Assembly: GCF_020010925.1 (NCBI RefSeq)
Contig: NZ_JAGJBZ010000001.1
Span: forward strand, 2,896,001 to 2,960,000
Direction: 5' to 3'
DNA from: Streptomyces griseiscabiei
GTDB lineage: Bacteria; Actinomycetota; Actinomycetes; Streptomycetales; Streptomycetaceae
Length of the DNA: 64,000 bases
Every line of letters starts with the position of its first letter. Positions within the stretch are counted from its first letter, which is position 1. Position numbers and translations under genes: made by a program. Below, one piece after another: positions 9,301-16,633 of this stretch. The notes under the pieces are model-generated. The model did no database searches and had not been told where the DNA came from. It saw only the letters and a program-made list of their open reading frames with translations.

Positions 9301-10630
9301 CGGCGGTCGCGAGCTGGGGGTCGGGCAGGTCGGCGGGGGGCTGCTCGTCGGCCCCGGGGGCCGTCGCCTGCTGCTCGGGCTCGGGGGAGGCGGCCTCGGC
9401 CTCCGGTGCGTCGGCCTGGGCGGGCACGACGGCCGCCGTGTCGGCCTGCGGCACCTCGTCGGCCTCGGGCTCCTGCGGGGTCTGGGGGACCTCCTGGGCC
9501 TCGGCGACCGTCTGGGCCGGGACCGGCTCGGGGTCCTCGGCGGCCGGGGGGAACGGGGTCGTGTCCGGCGGCTGCGCGGCGGGCGGGGCCTCCTCGGCGG
9601 CGGGCGCCTCGGGGGCCTGCGGCTCCTCGGCCGGGGGCAGCTGCTCGGCGTCCACGACGGCCGTGGCTTCGGCGGCCTCGGACGCCGAGGGCTCGGCGGG
9701 TGCCTCCACGGGCGCCTGGCCGGCGGCCGGCTCCTCGACGGGCTCCGGGGCCTGGGGCTCCGCGGCGGCCGGGACTCCGACCGCCTCCGGGCCCTGGGTG
9801 TCGAGCGCGGCCGGCGCCTCCACGGCCACCGGGTCCTGGGTCTGTCCCAGGGCCTCGGCCTCTTCCGGTGCCTCGGTCGCCTGGACCTGCGCGGCGACCG
9901 GGGTCCCCACGGCCTCCGGGGTCCGGAACTGCGCGACCGCGGCCTCCTGGGCCAGGGCGTAGGCGGCGTCCTGGGCCTGGTGCAGGGCCTCGGGGTCCTG
10001 CAGCTCCTCCGGCGCCTCCGCGACCTGGGCCGCCAGGGGCGTGTCCGCCACGGCCACGGAGAGCTGCGCCTCCTGCGGAGCGACCGTTTCTGCGGCCGCA
10101 CCCCCCGCGGGCACTCCAGGCGCCGGGGCGGCCGGGGCGCCGACCCACTGCGACACGGGCTGCTGGGGCACGTCGAGGTACTCGGGGCCCGTGGTGGGCG
10201 GGCCGGGGTGGCGCATGGCGCCGGGCGGGACGGGGGCACCGGCCGGGCCCCGGTCGGCGAGGGAGCGGACCGGGCTGGCGGAGGCGTCGGGCGTGGGCGG
10301 GCCGAGGTGCAGCGGGCGGCGGGCCACCGGCGGCTGCGGGACGGGGGTCGCGACGGGGGCGCGGACGGCGCTGAGGTCGTGCGAGCCGCTGTCGCGGCCG
10401 GACATCTCGTGCGGGCCCGGCTCGTGGACGACCTGGACGACGGGCTCGGGAGCGGGCGGCGGCATCTCGTTGCCCCAGGCGCCCTGGGCGCCCGGCAGCA
10501 GGAGGTCCTCGTCCTCGGCGGCGGTTTCGGAGAGGTAGGTGTACGCACCCGGCGCGGGGACGCCCGGCTGCTCCACCATGCCTGCGCTCTCCGGCAGTCC
10601 CTCGCCCGGGACCTGGCCGGTGTCGGTCAT
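6329..10630 (-). CDS. cobT: BluB-CobT fusion with ~860-residue disordered N-terminal extension
   Basis: 1433 residues from ATG 10630 (MTDTGQVPGEGLPES; GAGGGG 5 nt upstream). Residues 1 to ~862 are low complexity, dominated by Ala, Pro, Glu, Gln and Val, acidic, without membrane segments or cysteines of note. Residues ~863-1080 form a BluB-like nitroreductase (RDIRNGFRGDPIPHDVL, SVGHSQPWDFVVIRS, GVGWVSFFDEREMV) expected to make 5,6-dimethylbenzimidazole from FMNH2. Residues ~1085-1433 are nicotinate-nucleotide:DMB phosphoribosyltransferase with FAGDHGVHAQGVTPWPQEVT, TGEMGIANTTASAAL and the catalytic Glu in LRLGEGTGALLAL. Making and activating the lower ligand in one polypeptide is chemically sensible. 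The extension is in frame throughout with a G/C third-position bias, so looks translated. Confidence 0.9.
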   Translation of the reverse strand: MTDTGQVPGEGLPESAGMVEQPGVPAPGAYTYLSETAAEDEDLLLPGAQGAWGNEMPPPAPEPVVQVVHEPGPHEMSGRDSGSHDLSAVRAPVATPVPQPPVARRPLHLGPPTPDASASPVRSLADRGPAGAPVPPGAMRHPGPPTTGPEYLDVPQQPVSQWVGAPAAPAPGVPAGGAAAETVAPQEAQLSVAVADTPLAAQVAEAPEELQDPEALHQAQDAAYALAQEAAVAQFRTPEAVGTPVAAQVQATEAPEEAEALGQTQDPVAVEAPAALDTQGPEAVGVPAAAEPQAPEPVEEPAAGQAPVEAPAEPSASEAAEATAVVDAEQLPPAEEPQAPEAPAAEEAPPAAQPPDTTPFPPAAEDPEPVPAQTVAEAQEVPQTPQEPEADEVPQADTAAVVPAQADAPEAEAASPEPEQQATAPGADEQPPADLPDPQLATAAPAPDAALAQDLQHSAEAPVTEEEPQPAEAGTAEAPTPEAQEEATQPEPVADPVTEADAVAEEPPPLDPAQPEPQPVAQNPGAAEPIALVEDQDQDPEQDSGQDQDQVHVQNETPDGGSNESPNEAPTETANTDHPQAVPPQATDPAPLPEATPPSALDALVGPGTTEANAPDPSADSTAAPEPAPTERPADETSPDPSAPVADPAAEAPVQVPVASRIDAPQGAVVRTPAEHTPDAPLAEPVTEADAEDQPLGGPETVDDSPAPAAAFPAAEDAPEPEGERVATVPAPRDSEAETIVVPHPVAATADAHPDVLQNAEDLDTRAADQEDGEAAARTAADVEAAPTAAAEESTAPVEEAPEDARDTTDAVPEAAPDDVPYAVTEEAPERAPDEAPDGVTQDAPQDVPDVVRQPTGPAAPAYDDAEREAVLKVMRERRDIRNGFRGDPIPHDVLLRVLEAAHTAPSVGHSQPWDFVVIRSAETRRTMHELAQRQREAYAKSLPKGRAKQFKELKIEAILDTPVNIVVTADPTRGGRHTLGRHTQPQMAPYSSALAVENLWLAARAEGLGVGWVSFFDEREMVRALGLPEHLEVVAYLCVGYVDEFPEEPELMQAGWAKRRPLSWVVHEETYGRRALPGAEPHDLLAETVAGIRPLDAKALGEAWERQKRMTKPAGALGMLEIISAQLSGLSRQCPPPIPEPAAVAIFAGDHGVHAQGVTPWPQEVTAQMVANFLGGGAVCNAFAAQVGAEVCVVDVGVASDLPATPGLLPRKVRAGTSDMTTGPAMTREEAKQAIEVGIETARDLVAAGNKALLTGEMGIANTTASAALIAVFTGADPTEVTGRGTGINDETLARKTEVVRRAIELHQPDPADPIGVLAAIGGFEHAAIVGLLLGGASLRTPVILDGVSAGAAALVARAIAPEVLAACIAGHRSAEPGHVAALQKLGLRPLVDLDLRLGEGTGALLALPVVQSAARAMHEVATFDSAGVTEK

Positions 10631-10977
10631 GCGTACCCCTCGCCCATCGGTTAGTGCCTCCATGCCAGCTGGCCCGGGAACGGCGCACCTACCGCCCCGC
10701 TGTGGAGAACGAGCGTGCGTGCCCAGCGGCACGTGACGACCCGGCTGCATGTCGACAAAGCCATTGAATGGCCATTGTCGCGGTCGTACCCCCGTCGCGA
10801 CAGCTTGATCCGCGACGGTCCGCTGTGGACTGCGCCACGTTGCGCGTCCTCCCCGTTTCGCCGTACCACACACGCCCTCAAAACGGGCGCGCTTTTAGGA
10901 CATTGACCGACGAAGTGCCGGATGCCGAAGTGCGGTACAACAGTCGGCCAGCTTACCGCGCCGGTACGACAACCGGA
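10631..10977. other. Intergenic region upstream of cobT, no gene; hairpin
   Basis: 347 bp between cobL and cobT. I see no cobalamin-riboswitch B12 box on the minus strand. Notable structures are an inverted repeat TGTCGCG...CGCGACA (10775-10801) and the overlapping small palindromes CCATTGAATGG/AATGGCCATT (about 10762-10778), which could be an operator. The open frame extends upstream of cobT but lacks an RBS-supported start. Confidence 0.5.
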
Positions 10978-12189
10978 TCACAGGGAACGTTCGGGCAGAG
11001 TCCCACTGAGCAGGAACGCGACGCTCCGTTCGCGTTCCGTCCAAGCCCTTGTATCGAGTTCGACGGACTGGACGAAGTCGCAGCGGACCTCGTATCCGTG
11101 CTCGGTGAGGTCCCGTCCGACGCGCTCGGCGGCGGGGCGGGTGAGGGCGTGGGTGACGATGCGCTGCGGGCGGCGGTCGGCGACGGCGGAGACCACGGCC
11201 GCTCCCCCGCCTCCGACGCGGACGACGTCGGGTTCGGGGAGGTTCTCCAGGATGTGCGGGGCGGCGCCGTGGACGACCTGGAGCCGGACGCCGAAACGGC
11301 GGGCGGCGAGGGTCGTACGGCCGCAGGCCTCGGGGTCGCGGTCGACGGCGATGACGGCGGCGCCGCTGCGGGCCGCCTCGGTGGCGAAGGCACCGCTGCC
11401 GGAGCCGATGTCCCACACCAGGTCGCCCACGCGCGGGCCCAGACGGGCCAGTTGGGAGGAGCGCAGCAGTTCTGCCTCGCCCTCGCCCAGGTGGTGGCCG
11501 TAGACGCCGGAGGGCTGGGCCCAGCCGCGTGGTCCGGTGCCGGGGTCGCGGCCGGCGAGCCAGCCGCCGCCCTCGGCGGAGCCCGCGTGGCCGCCTATGA
11601 CGATGACGAGGTTCGGGTCGCGCCAGGTGCGGTCGACCGCCTTGTCGGAGGCGACGATGGTGACCCGCTCGCGTTCCGTGCCGAGTTCCTCGCAGACCAC
11701 GAAGGTGCGGTGGACCCCGTCGAGGAGCAGCCCCAGTTCGGCGGGTCCGGCGCCGGGCGAGGTGAGGACGGCGACCTTGCCGTGGGCGCGGCAGACGTTC
11801 ACCGCGCGGCGCAGCGTACGGCGGTGGGCGACGACCACCTGGGCGTCGTCCCAGGGCATGCCGGCGCGGGCGAAGGCGGCGGCCACGGAGGAGACGCCGG
11901 GCACGACCTCGACCTCCAGGCCGAACTCGGGGGCCCTGAGGGTGCGGACGACACCGAAGAAGCCCGGGTCGCCGTCGGCGAGGACCACGGCGGTGCCGCG
12001 GTGGCCGGCGATCCGGCGGGCGGCGAGGGCGGCGCTGCCGAGCCGGATGCGTTCGGCGTTCGGGGGCACCTCGGGCAGGGCGAGGTGATGGGCCGCGCCG
12101 GCGACCAGGGTGGCCGCCGCGAGGGCGGAGCGCGCCGCGGCGGTCAGGGGGGAGCCGTCCCAGCCGATCACCGTGACCCGGTCGGCCAT
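10978..12189 (-). CDS. cobL: Precorrin-6Y C5,15-methyltransferase/decarboxylase (CbiE-CbiT fusion)
   Basis: 403 residues. The N-terminal half (1 to ~205) is the CbiE tetrapyrrole methyltransferase (MADRVTVIGWDGSPLTAAAR, VVLADGDPGFFGVVRTL, VEVVPGVSSVAAAFARAG); the C-terminal half is CbiT with the SAM site LVWDIGSGSGAFATEAAR and AVDRDPEACGRT. Together they methylate C5 and C15 of precorrin-6B and decarboxylate the C12 acetate. It belongs with cobA and cobT immediately downstream on the same strand, but the 347-bp gap to cobT suggests separate promoters. Confidence 0.93.
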   Translation of the reverse strand: MADRVTVIGWDGSPLTAAARSALAAATLVAGAAHHLALPEVPPNAERIRLGSAALAARRIAGHRGTAVVLADGDPGFFGVVRTLRAPEFGLEVEVVPGVSSVAAAFARAGMPWDDAQVVVAHRRTLRRAVNVCRAHGKVAVLTSPGAGPAELGLLLDGVHRTFVVCEELGTERERVTIVASDKAVDRTWRDPNLVIVIGGHAGSAEGGGWLAGRDPGTGPRGWAQPSGVYGHHLGEGEAELLRSSQLARLGPRVGDLVWDIGSGSGAFATEAARSGAAVIAVDRDPEACGRTTLAARRFGVRLQVVHGAAPHILENLPEPDVVRVGGGGAAVVSAVADRRPQRIVTHALTRPAAERVGRDLTEHGYEVRCDFVQSVELDTRAWTERERSVAFLLSGTLPERSL

Positions 12190-12312
12190 CGTCGTCAGTC
12201 TCCAGAGGTCTTCGCAGGTCGTCGGAGATGCCCGCGGAGGTCCCGTGAGACTACCTGGTGACGTGCGGGGCTCCGGCGGCCGGGCGTGCGGCCGCGCATG
12301 CCCGTGGGTGGT

Positions 12313-12948
12313 TCAGTTCCAGTCCGGGTAGGAGCCGAAACCACCACTGTCGGCCAGTTCCTCGCCGACGCCCTCGATGTCCTCCGGGAGGAGGCTCCAG
12401 ACGATGAAGTCGGTGCGGACCTCGGTCCAGCCGTCCTCGGCGGTGCGGGCGCGCGCTATGCAGGCGTTGCGCAGCACGCCCTCGCTGATACAGCCGATCT
12501 TCTGCGCGACCTGCTGCGAGGCGGTGTTGTCGGCGGCGGTGCGCAGCTCGATGCGTTCGAACTTCTGCTCACGGAACAGCCATTGGGCGGTGGCGAGGGC
12601 GGCTTCGGAGGCGTAGCCCTCGCCGCGGGCCCAGGGGGCGACGACGTACGACAGTTCCGTCGCTCGCACGTGCCAGTCGGTCTTGGTCAACTGGATGACG
12701 CCGACCAGGCGCTGGGTGAGGAACTCCGTGACGGCGAGGTCGAGGCCGCGGCCGGAGGTGCGTTCGGTGGGCGCGTACTCGGTGATCCAGGTACGCGCCT
12801 CGCGTTCGGTGAAGGGCTGCGGGACCTCGGTCCAGGTCATCACCTGTTCGTCGTTCATCATCTCGGTGAACGCCTGGATGTCGTCCTCGTCGAACGGGCG
12901 CAGAACCAACCGATCCGTGCTGATGGAGATGTCGGGAAAGGTGCTCAT
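12313..12948 (-). CDS. GNAT N-acetyltransferase (RimJ/RimL type)
   Basis: 211 residues from MSTFPDISISTDRLVLRPFDED. The RimJ/L signature is present: TDRLVLRPF at the start, YVVAPWARGEGYASEAAL (acetyl-CoA pyrophosphate loop) and RIELRTAADNTASQQVAQKIG. It likely acetylates an alpha-amine or small amine; substrate unknown. ATG 12951 and ATG 12948 are adjacent; GGAG lies 7-10 nt ahead of both. Downstream of metQ on the same strand but separated by ~200 bp containing a short tandem repeat, so probably an independent unit. Confidence 0.85.
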   Translation of the reverse strand: MSTFPDISISTDRLVLRPFDEDDIQAFTEMMNDEQVMTWTEVPQPFTEREARTWITEYAPTERTSGRGLDLAVTEFLTQRLVGVIQLTKTDWHVRATELSYVVAPWARGEGYASEAALATAQWLFREQKFERIELRTAADNTASQQVAQKIGCISEGVLRNACIARARTAEDGWTEVRTDFIVWSLLPEDIEGVGEELADSGGFGSYPDWN

Positions 12949-13106
12949 CATGCGCCGCTCCGTAACCTTCGAAAACTTTGAGAGCTTGCTGAACTGCCCA
13001 GCATGCAGCATGAAAGCACTGAATCGCACCACAGGGGTCCACTCCCCGTGAGGGAGCGGACCCCATGCGTGGCGATACGCCGTATACGTACGGTCGGAAT
13101 ATGTCC

Positions 13107-13142
13107 GGACCGGAGAACGCATCGGAGAACGGACCGGAGAAC
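13107..13142. repeat. Three 12-bp direct repeats (GTTCTCCGGTCC type)
   Basis: Minus strand reads GTTCTCCGGTCC, GTTCTCCGATGC, GTTCTCCGGTCC back to back. They lie between metQ and the GNAT gene, about 160-190 bp upstream of the GNAT start. Could be an activator-binding array or a minisatellite. Confidence 0.75.
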
Positions 13143-13156
13143 CGATCGCGGGACGG

Positions 13157-13990
13157 TCAGAAGGACGGGACGACGGAGCCGTTGCTCCACTTGTCCTCGA
13201 TGAACTTCCTGACCTCGTCCGAGGTGAGGAGCTTGGCGAGCTTCTCGACGCGCGGGTCGTCCTCGTTGCCCTCCTTGACGGCGAGGAAGTTGCCGTTCGG
13301 GTTGTCCTCGGCGGGCTCGACGGCGAGGGCGTCGTCGGCGGGCGAGAGGTCGGCCTCCAGGGCGTAGTTGCCGTTGATCACCGCGGCGTCGACGTCGTCG
13401 AGGGAGCGCGGGGTCTGGGCCGCCTCCAACTCCTTGAACGTGAGCTTCTTCGGGTTCCCGGTGATGTCGGCGGGGGTCGCGTCGGTGCCGACGCCGTCCT
13501 TGAGCGTGATGATCCCGGCGGAGTCGAGGAGCTTGAGGGCGCGCGCCTCGTTGACGGTGTCGTTCGGGACGGCGACGGTCGCGCCGGTCCTGAGGTCGTC
13601 CTTGCTCTTGACCTTGTTCGAGTAGAGGCCGAGCGGCTCCAGGTGCACGGTGACGACGGGCACGATGTGGGTGCCCCGCTGCTTGTTGAAGTCGTCGAGG
13701 TACGGCTGGTTCTGGAAGTAGTTGGCGTCCACGGAGCCGTCCTCGGTCGCCGTGTTCGGCAGGACGTAGTCGGTGAACTCCTTGACCTCCAGGTCGAGGC
13801 CCGCCTTCTCCGCCAGGTTGTCCTTGACGAAGTTCAGGATCTCGGCGTGCGGGGTGGGGCTGGCGGCGACGACCAGCGGGCCGCTCGTGTCGGACGCGCT
13901 GTCGGCCTTGTCCGCGCCGCACGCGGTGAGCCCGAGGGTGAGGGCTCCGGCGGCGAGGACGGCGGTGGTGAGCTTGGCGGTGTTACGCAC
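13157..13990 (-). CDS. metQ: Methionine ABC transporter substrate-binding lipoprotein (MetQ/NlpA)
   Basis: 277 residues starting at GTG 13990 (RNTAKLTTAVLAAGALTLGL), with GGAAAGG 8 nt ahead. The lipobox LTAC places the lipidated Cys at residue 24. The mature part has NlpA-family features: VAASPTPHAEILNFVKD, DYVLPNTATEDGSVDANYFQNQPYLDDFN, VAVPNDTVNEARALKLLDSAG, and a C-terminal LTSDEVRKFIEDKW. It captures methionine (possibly also methionine sulfoxide or D-Met) outside the cell and delivers it to MetNI. Third gene of the metN-metI-metQ operon, about 80 bp after metI. Confidence 0.93.
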   Translation of the reverse strand: MRNTAKLTTAVLAAGALTLGLTACGADKADSASDTSGPLVVAASPTPHAEILNFVKDNLAEKAGLDLEVKEFTDYVLPNTATEDGSVDANYFQNQPYLDDFNKQRGTHIVPVVTVHLEPLGLYSNKVKSKDDLRTGATVAVPNDTVNEARALKLLDSAGIITLKDGVGTDATPADITGNPKKLTFKELEAAQTPRSLDDVDAAVINGNYALEADLSPADDALAVEPAEDNPNGNFLAVKEGNEDDPRVEKLAKLLTSDEVRKFIEDKWSNGSVVPSF

Positions 13991-14070
13991 GAAAAGTGCC
14001 TTTCCTTTTGGGTGGAGCGATCCCGTCTTGGGTGGGACGGGACATCTGTGAGCGTGCGGGGACCCGGGTG

Positions 14071-14748
14071 TCAGGCCTTGGCGGCCCGGCCGACGCGCCG
14101 GTGCAGGACACGGGCTGCTTGGTCGCCGGCGAACTGGATGGCGGAGATGACGACCGCGAGCACCGCCACGGTGATCCACATCAGTTCGGTCTCGAAACGC
14201 TGGTAGCCGTACCGGATGGCGATGTCGCCGAGGCCGCCCGCGCCGACGGTGCCGGCCATGGCCGAGTAGCCGATGAGGGCGACGACGGTGGTGGTGGCGG
14301 AGGAGATCAGCGAGGGCAGGGACTCGGGCACGAGGACCCTGCGGACGACCGTCCAGGTGTTGCCGCCCATGGCCTGCACGGCCTCGACGAGCCCGTGGTC
14401 CACTTCGCGGACGGACGTCTCGACGAGACGGGCGAAGAACGGGATCGCGCCGATGGCGAGCGGCACGATGGCGGCCTCACGGCCGATGGTCGAGCCGGTG
14501 ACCCAGCGGGTGAAGCCCATCAGCGCGACCATCAGGATGATGAACGGCATCGAGCGGGCGATGTTCACGATCTGCCCGATGATCTTGTTGGCGAGGACGT
14601 TCTGCAGCAGGCCGCCCCGGTCGGTGAGGACGAGCAGGATGCCGAGCGGGAGTCCGCCGACGATCGCGATGAGGGTGGACCAGCCGACCATGTAGAGCGT
14701 GTCCCAACACGCCTGCTCCAGCAGCGGCCGCATCTCGGACCAGGTCAC
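14071..14748 (-). CDS. metI: Methionine ABC transporter permease
   Basis: 225 residues, start GTG 14748 (TWSEMRPLLEQACWDTLYMV), overlapping the metN stop by 4 bp (GTGA), which indicates translational coupling. About five transmembrane helices and the permease EAA loop VEAVQAMGGNTWTVVRRVLVPESLPSL, followed by the conserved GYSAMAGTVGAGGLGDIAIRYGYQRF of MetI proteins. Membrane channel for methionine with the MetN ATPase. Confidence 0.94.
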   Translation of the reverse strand: MTWSEMRPLLEQACWDTLYMVGWSTLIAIVGGLPLGILLVLTDRGGLLQNVLANKIIGQIVNIARSMPFIILMVALMGFTRWVTGSTIGREAAIVPLAIGAIPFFARLVETSVREVDHGLVEAVQAMGGNTWTVVRRVLVPESLPSLISSATTTVVALIGYSAMAGTVGAGGLGDIAIRYGYQRFETELMWITVAVLAVVISAIQFAGDQAARVLHRRVGRAAKA

Positions 14749-15809
14749 TTGGCACCTTCCTTCACCGGCGCGGACGTGGCGGCGGACGTCCGGGCGTCCC
14801 GGCCGACCACGTCGATCTGGAGGCCCTGTTCGCGCAGGAACCCGACGGGGACCACGTTGTCCTCGTAGCGGCCGGGCAGTTCGATGCGCATCCGGCCGAT
14901 CTGGAGGCCGCCGACGGTGTCGATGGCGGCGCCGAGGATCGAGATGTCGATGTTGTACGTACGGGACAGCTGGGAGATGACCGGCTGGGTGGCGGTCTCG
15001 CCCTGGAAGGTGACGTCGAGGACCGTGCGGTCGTCACCGGTGGCCTCGCCGCCGACGGGGAAGAGTGCGGCGGCCAGTTCGGAACCGGGGGTGGCGAGCA
15101 GTTCGCCGACCGTGCCGGACTCCACGATGCGGCCCCTGTCCATGAGGGCGGCCGAGTCGCAGACGGTCTTGACGACGTCCATCTCGTGCGTGATGAGCAG
15201 GACGGTCAGGCCCAGCTGCCGGTTCAGGTCGCGCAGCAGGTGGAGGATCGAGCGGGTGGTCTCCGGGTCGAGGGCGCTGGTGGCCTCGTCGGAGAGCAGC
15301 ACCTCGGGGTCGCCGGCCAGGGCGCGGGCGATGCCGACGCGCTGCTTCTGGCCGCCGGAGAGCTGGGCCGGGTAGACCTTGGCCTTGTCGGCGAGACCGA
15401 CGAGGTCGAGCAGGTCGAGGGCCTTGCGGGAGCGCTCCTTGCCGGACCTGCCGAGGATGTCGAGCGGCAGTTCGACGTTCTCCTGGACGGTGCGGGAGGA
15501 GAGCAGGTTGAAGTGCTGGAAGACCATGCCGATACGGCTGCGCGCCCGGCGGAGTTCGCGGCTCGCGCGGGGGCCGCGCCCGGCCAGGGCGGTGAGGTCC
15601 CGGCCGGCGACGGTCACGGTTCCGGAGGTGGGGCGTTCGAGGAGGTTGACGCAGCGGATCAGCGAGGACTTGCCGGCGCCGGACTGGCCGATCACGCCGT
15701 ACACCTCGCCCTCGCGGACATGCAGATCGACGCCGTCGAGGGCGGTGACCTCGCGGCCTCGACCTCGGTCGGCCCGATAGATCTTCGTCAGGCCCGATGT
15801 GGTGATCAC
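14745..15809 (-). CDS. metN: Methionine ABC transporter ATP-binding protein
   Basis: 354 residues from GTG 15809 (ITTSGLTKIYR). Walker A GQSGAGKS, Q-loop VFQHFNLL, signature LSGGQKQR, Walker B VLLSDEATSALD and H-loop ITHEMDVV are all intact. The C-terminal ~95 residues are a NIL-type ligand domain (TVLDVTFQGETATQPVISQL), which in MetN homologues binds methionine and inhibits transport. An in-frame ATG at 15857 would add 16 residues with no similarity to other MetN N-termini and is disfavoured. First structural gene of the operon; see the leader reading frame upstream. Confidence 0.94.
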   Translation of the reverse strand: MITTSGLTKIYRADRGRGREVTALDGVDLHVREGEVYGVIGQSGAGKSSLIRCVNLLERPTSGTVTVAGRDLTALAGRGPRASRELRRARSRIGMVFQHFNLLSSRTVQENVELPLDILGRSGKERSRKALDLLDLVGLADKAKVYPAQLSGGQKQRVGIARALAGDPEVLLSDEATSALDPETTRSILHLLRDLNRQLGLTVLLITHEMDVVKTVCDSAALMDRGRIVESGTVGELLATPGSELAAALFPVGGEATGDDRTVLDVTFQGETATQPVISQLSRTYNIDISILGAAIDTVGGLQIGRMRIELPGRYEDNVVPVGFLREQGLQIDVVGRDARTSAATSAPVKEGAK

Positions 15810-15978
15810 TGGATTTCCGTCACTGTCGAGTGCGCGGGCGTGGGTGTGCCCGGGCACGGGTGCAAGCGGTCAGGGACGCGACACGGTTCTCGCGGTGGCG
15901 ATGGAACCGGGGGAGAACATGTGCGCGGGGCGGCTCGGTCCGTCGGACGGAGCGGCGTGCGGGGCCCTTTGTCAGGCT

Positions 15979-16065
15979 CTAGCAGGCGCACATTCGACAC
16001 ATACAACGAGCACCGGGCGTCATCGTCGCCTCGGTCGCAGGAGTGCGGTAGCTCGTCGTGGTCAT
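15979..16065 (-). CDS. Putative Cys/Met-rich leader peptide upstream of metN
   Basis: Reads 28 codons from ATG 16065 (MTTTSYRTPATEATM...) to a TAG and ends RCMCRMCAC: four Cys and two Met in the last eight residues. A second ATG at 16023 (MTPGARCMCRMCAC, 14 aa) has GAGG 5 nt before it and is the more likely start; the first ATG could be leaderless (TTTACT 6 nt upstream). Between its stop and metN lie ~170 nt with an imperfect 9-bp hairpin (15933-15953, GCTCCGTCC/GGACCGAGC). Position ahead of a methionine-uptake operon and the Cys/Met tail suggest ribosome-mediated attenuation by sulfur amino acid supply. This is inference from sequence; no expression evidence. Confidence 0.55.
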   Translation of the reverse strand: MTTTSYRTPATEATMTPGARCMCRMCAC

Positions 16066-16206
16066 GAGATCAGTAAAGCAGATGTATGGAGCAGGCGAGA
16101 GAGGGCTGTCCGTATAGCGGACGGGTCTGAGAGACATAACCGCAGGTGTGACGCGGTGGCGTCCACCCTGTGGGCACTTGCCGTTGTGGCCAAGGCCACC
16201 ATGGGC

Positions 16207-16228
16207 GGACCTCCGGGCGGGGAGGTCC
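16207..16228. other. 8-bp inverted repeat (GGACCTCC/GGAGGTCC)
   Basis: Hairpin with 6-nt loop in the divergent region between the metN leader and the membrane-protein pair at 16273. Followed on the plus strand by GCGGGGTTTTGGG. Could be an operator or terminate stray transcription; role unclear. Confidence 0.45.
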
Positions 16229-16272
16229 GGGGCCGGACGCGGCGGGGTTTTGGGCCGTAATAGGGTCGCGGC

Positions 16273-16632
16273 ATGCTTGTAGCCCTGACGGTGACGACCG
16301 CCGTCGCCGCGCTTCTGCTCGCCGCCTGGTGCGGCTGGGCCGCGTATCGCGATCAGCCGACCAAGGACTGGCACTTCATCGGCATGGCCGTGGTGTCGGT
16401 GCTCGCCCTGGTGCAACTGGTCGTCGGCGTCGTGCAGTTGGCGCGCGGGGAGAAGCCGGAGCAGGGGACCACGATCTTCGTCTCCTATCTCCTCGGGGCC
16501 TTCGCCTGTGTTCCGGTGACCGGGTTCATGTCACTGGCGGAGCGCACCCGCTGGGGCAGCGTGACCGTCGCGGCGGGCGGCGTGGTGCTGGCCGTGCTGC
16601 AGGTACGGCTCTATGACATCTGGGGAGGCTGA
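16273..16632 (+). CDS. Small four-helix membrane protein
   Basis: 119 residues, MLVALTVTTAVAALLLAAW at the N-terminus, with about four hydrophobic segments separated by short polar loops (RDQPTKDWHF, ARGEKPEQG, LAERTRWG). No catalytic motif. The ATG at 16273 has no strong RBS (GGGTCGCGGC). It is followed after one base by a second small membrane protein, so the two form a coupled pair, perhaps a complex. No family recognised. Confidence 0.7.
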   Translation: MLVALTVTTAVAALLLAAWCGWAAYRDQPTKDWHFIGMAVVSVLALVQLVVGVVQLARGEKPEQGTTIFVSYLLGAFACVPVTGFMSLAERTRWGSVTVAAGGVVLAVLQVRLYDIWGG

Positions 16633-16633
16633 G

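Noticed and set aside
6371..10654. 1427-codon plus-strand open frame opposite cobT
   Set aside because: Antisense shadow of the long Ala/Pro/Glu-rich cobT extension; composition (Gly/Arg/Leu) is what GC-rich third positions give, with no recognisable domain.
10631..10977. Cobalamin riboswitch ahead of cobT
   Set aside because: No B12-box consensus or conserved core could be found on the minus strand; only local inverted repeats.
12948..13922. Arg/Gln-rich minus-strand frame opposite metQ
   Set aside because: Different frame from metQ on the same strand; low-complexity shadow.
15810..16065. SAM riboswitch ahead of metN
   Set aside because: No SAM-I or SAM-II core elements seen; the short Cys/Met ORF explains the leader better.
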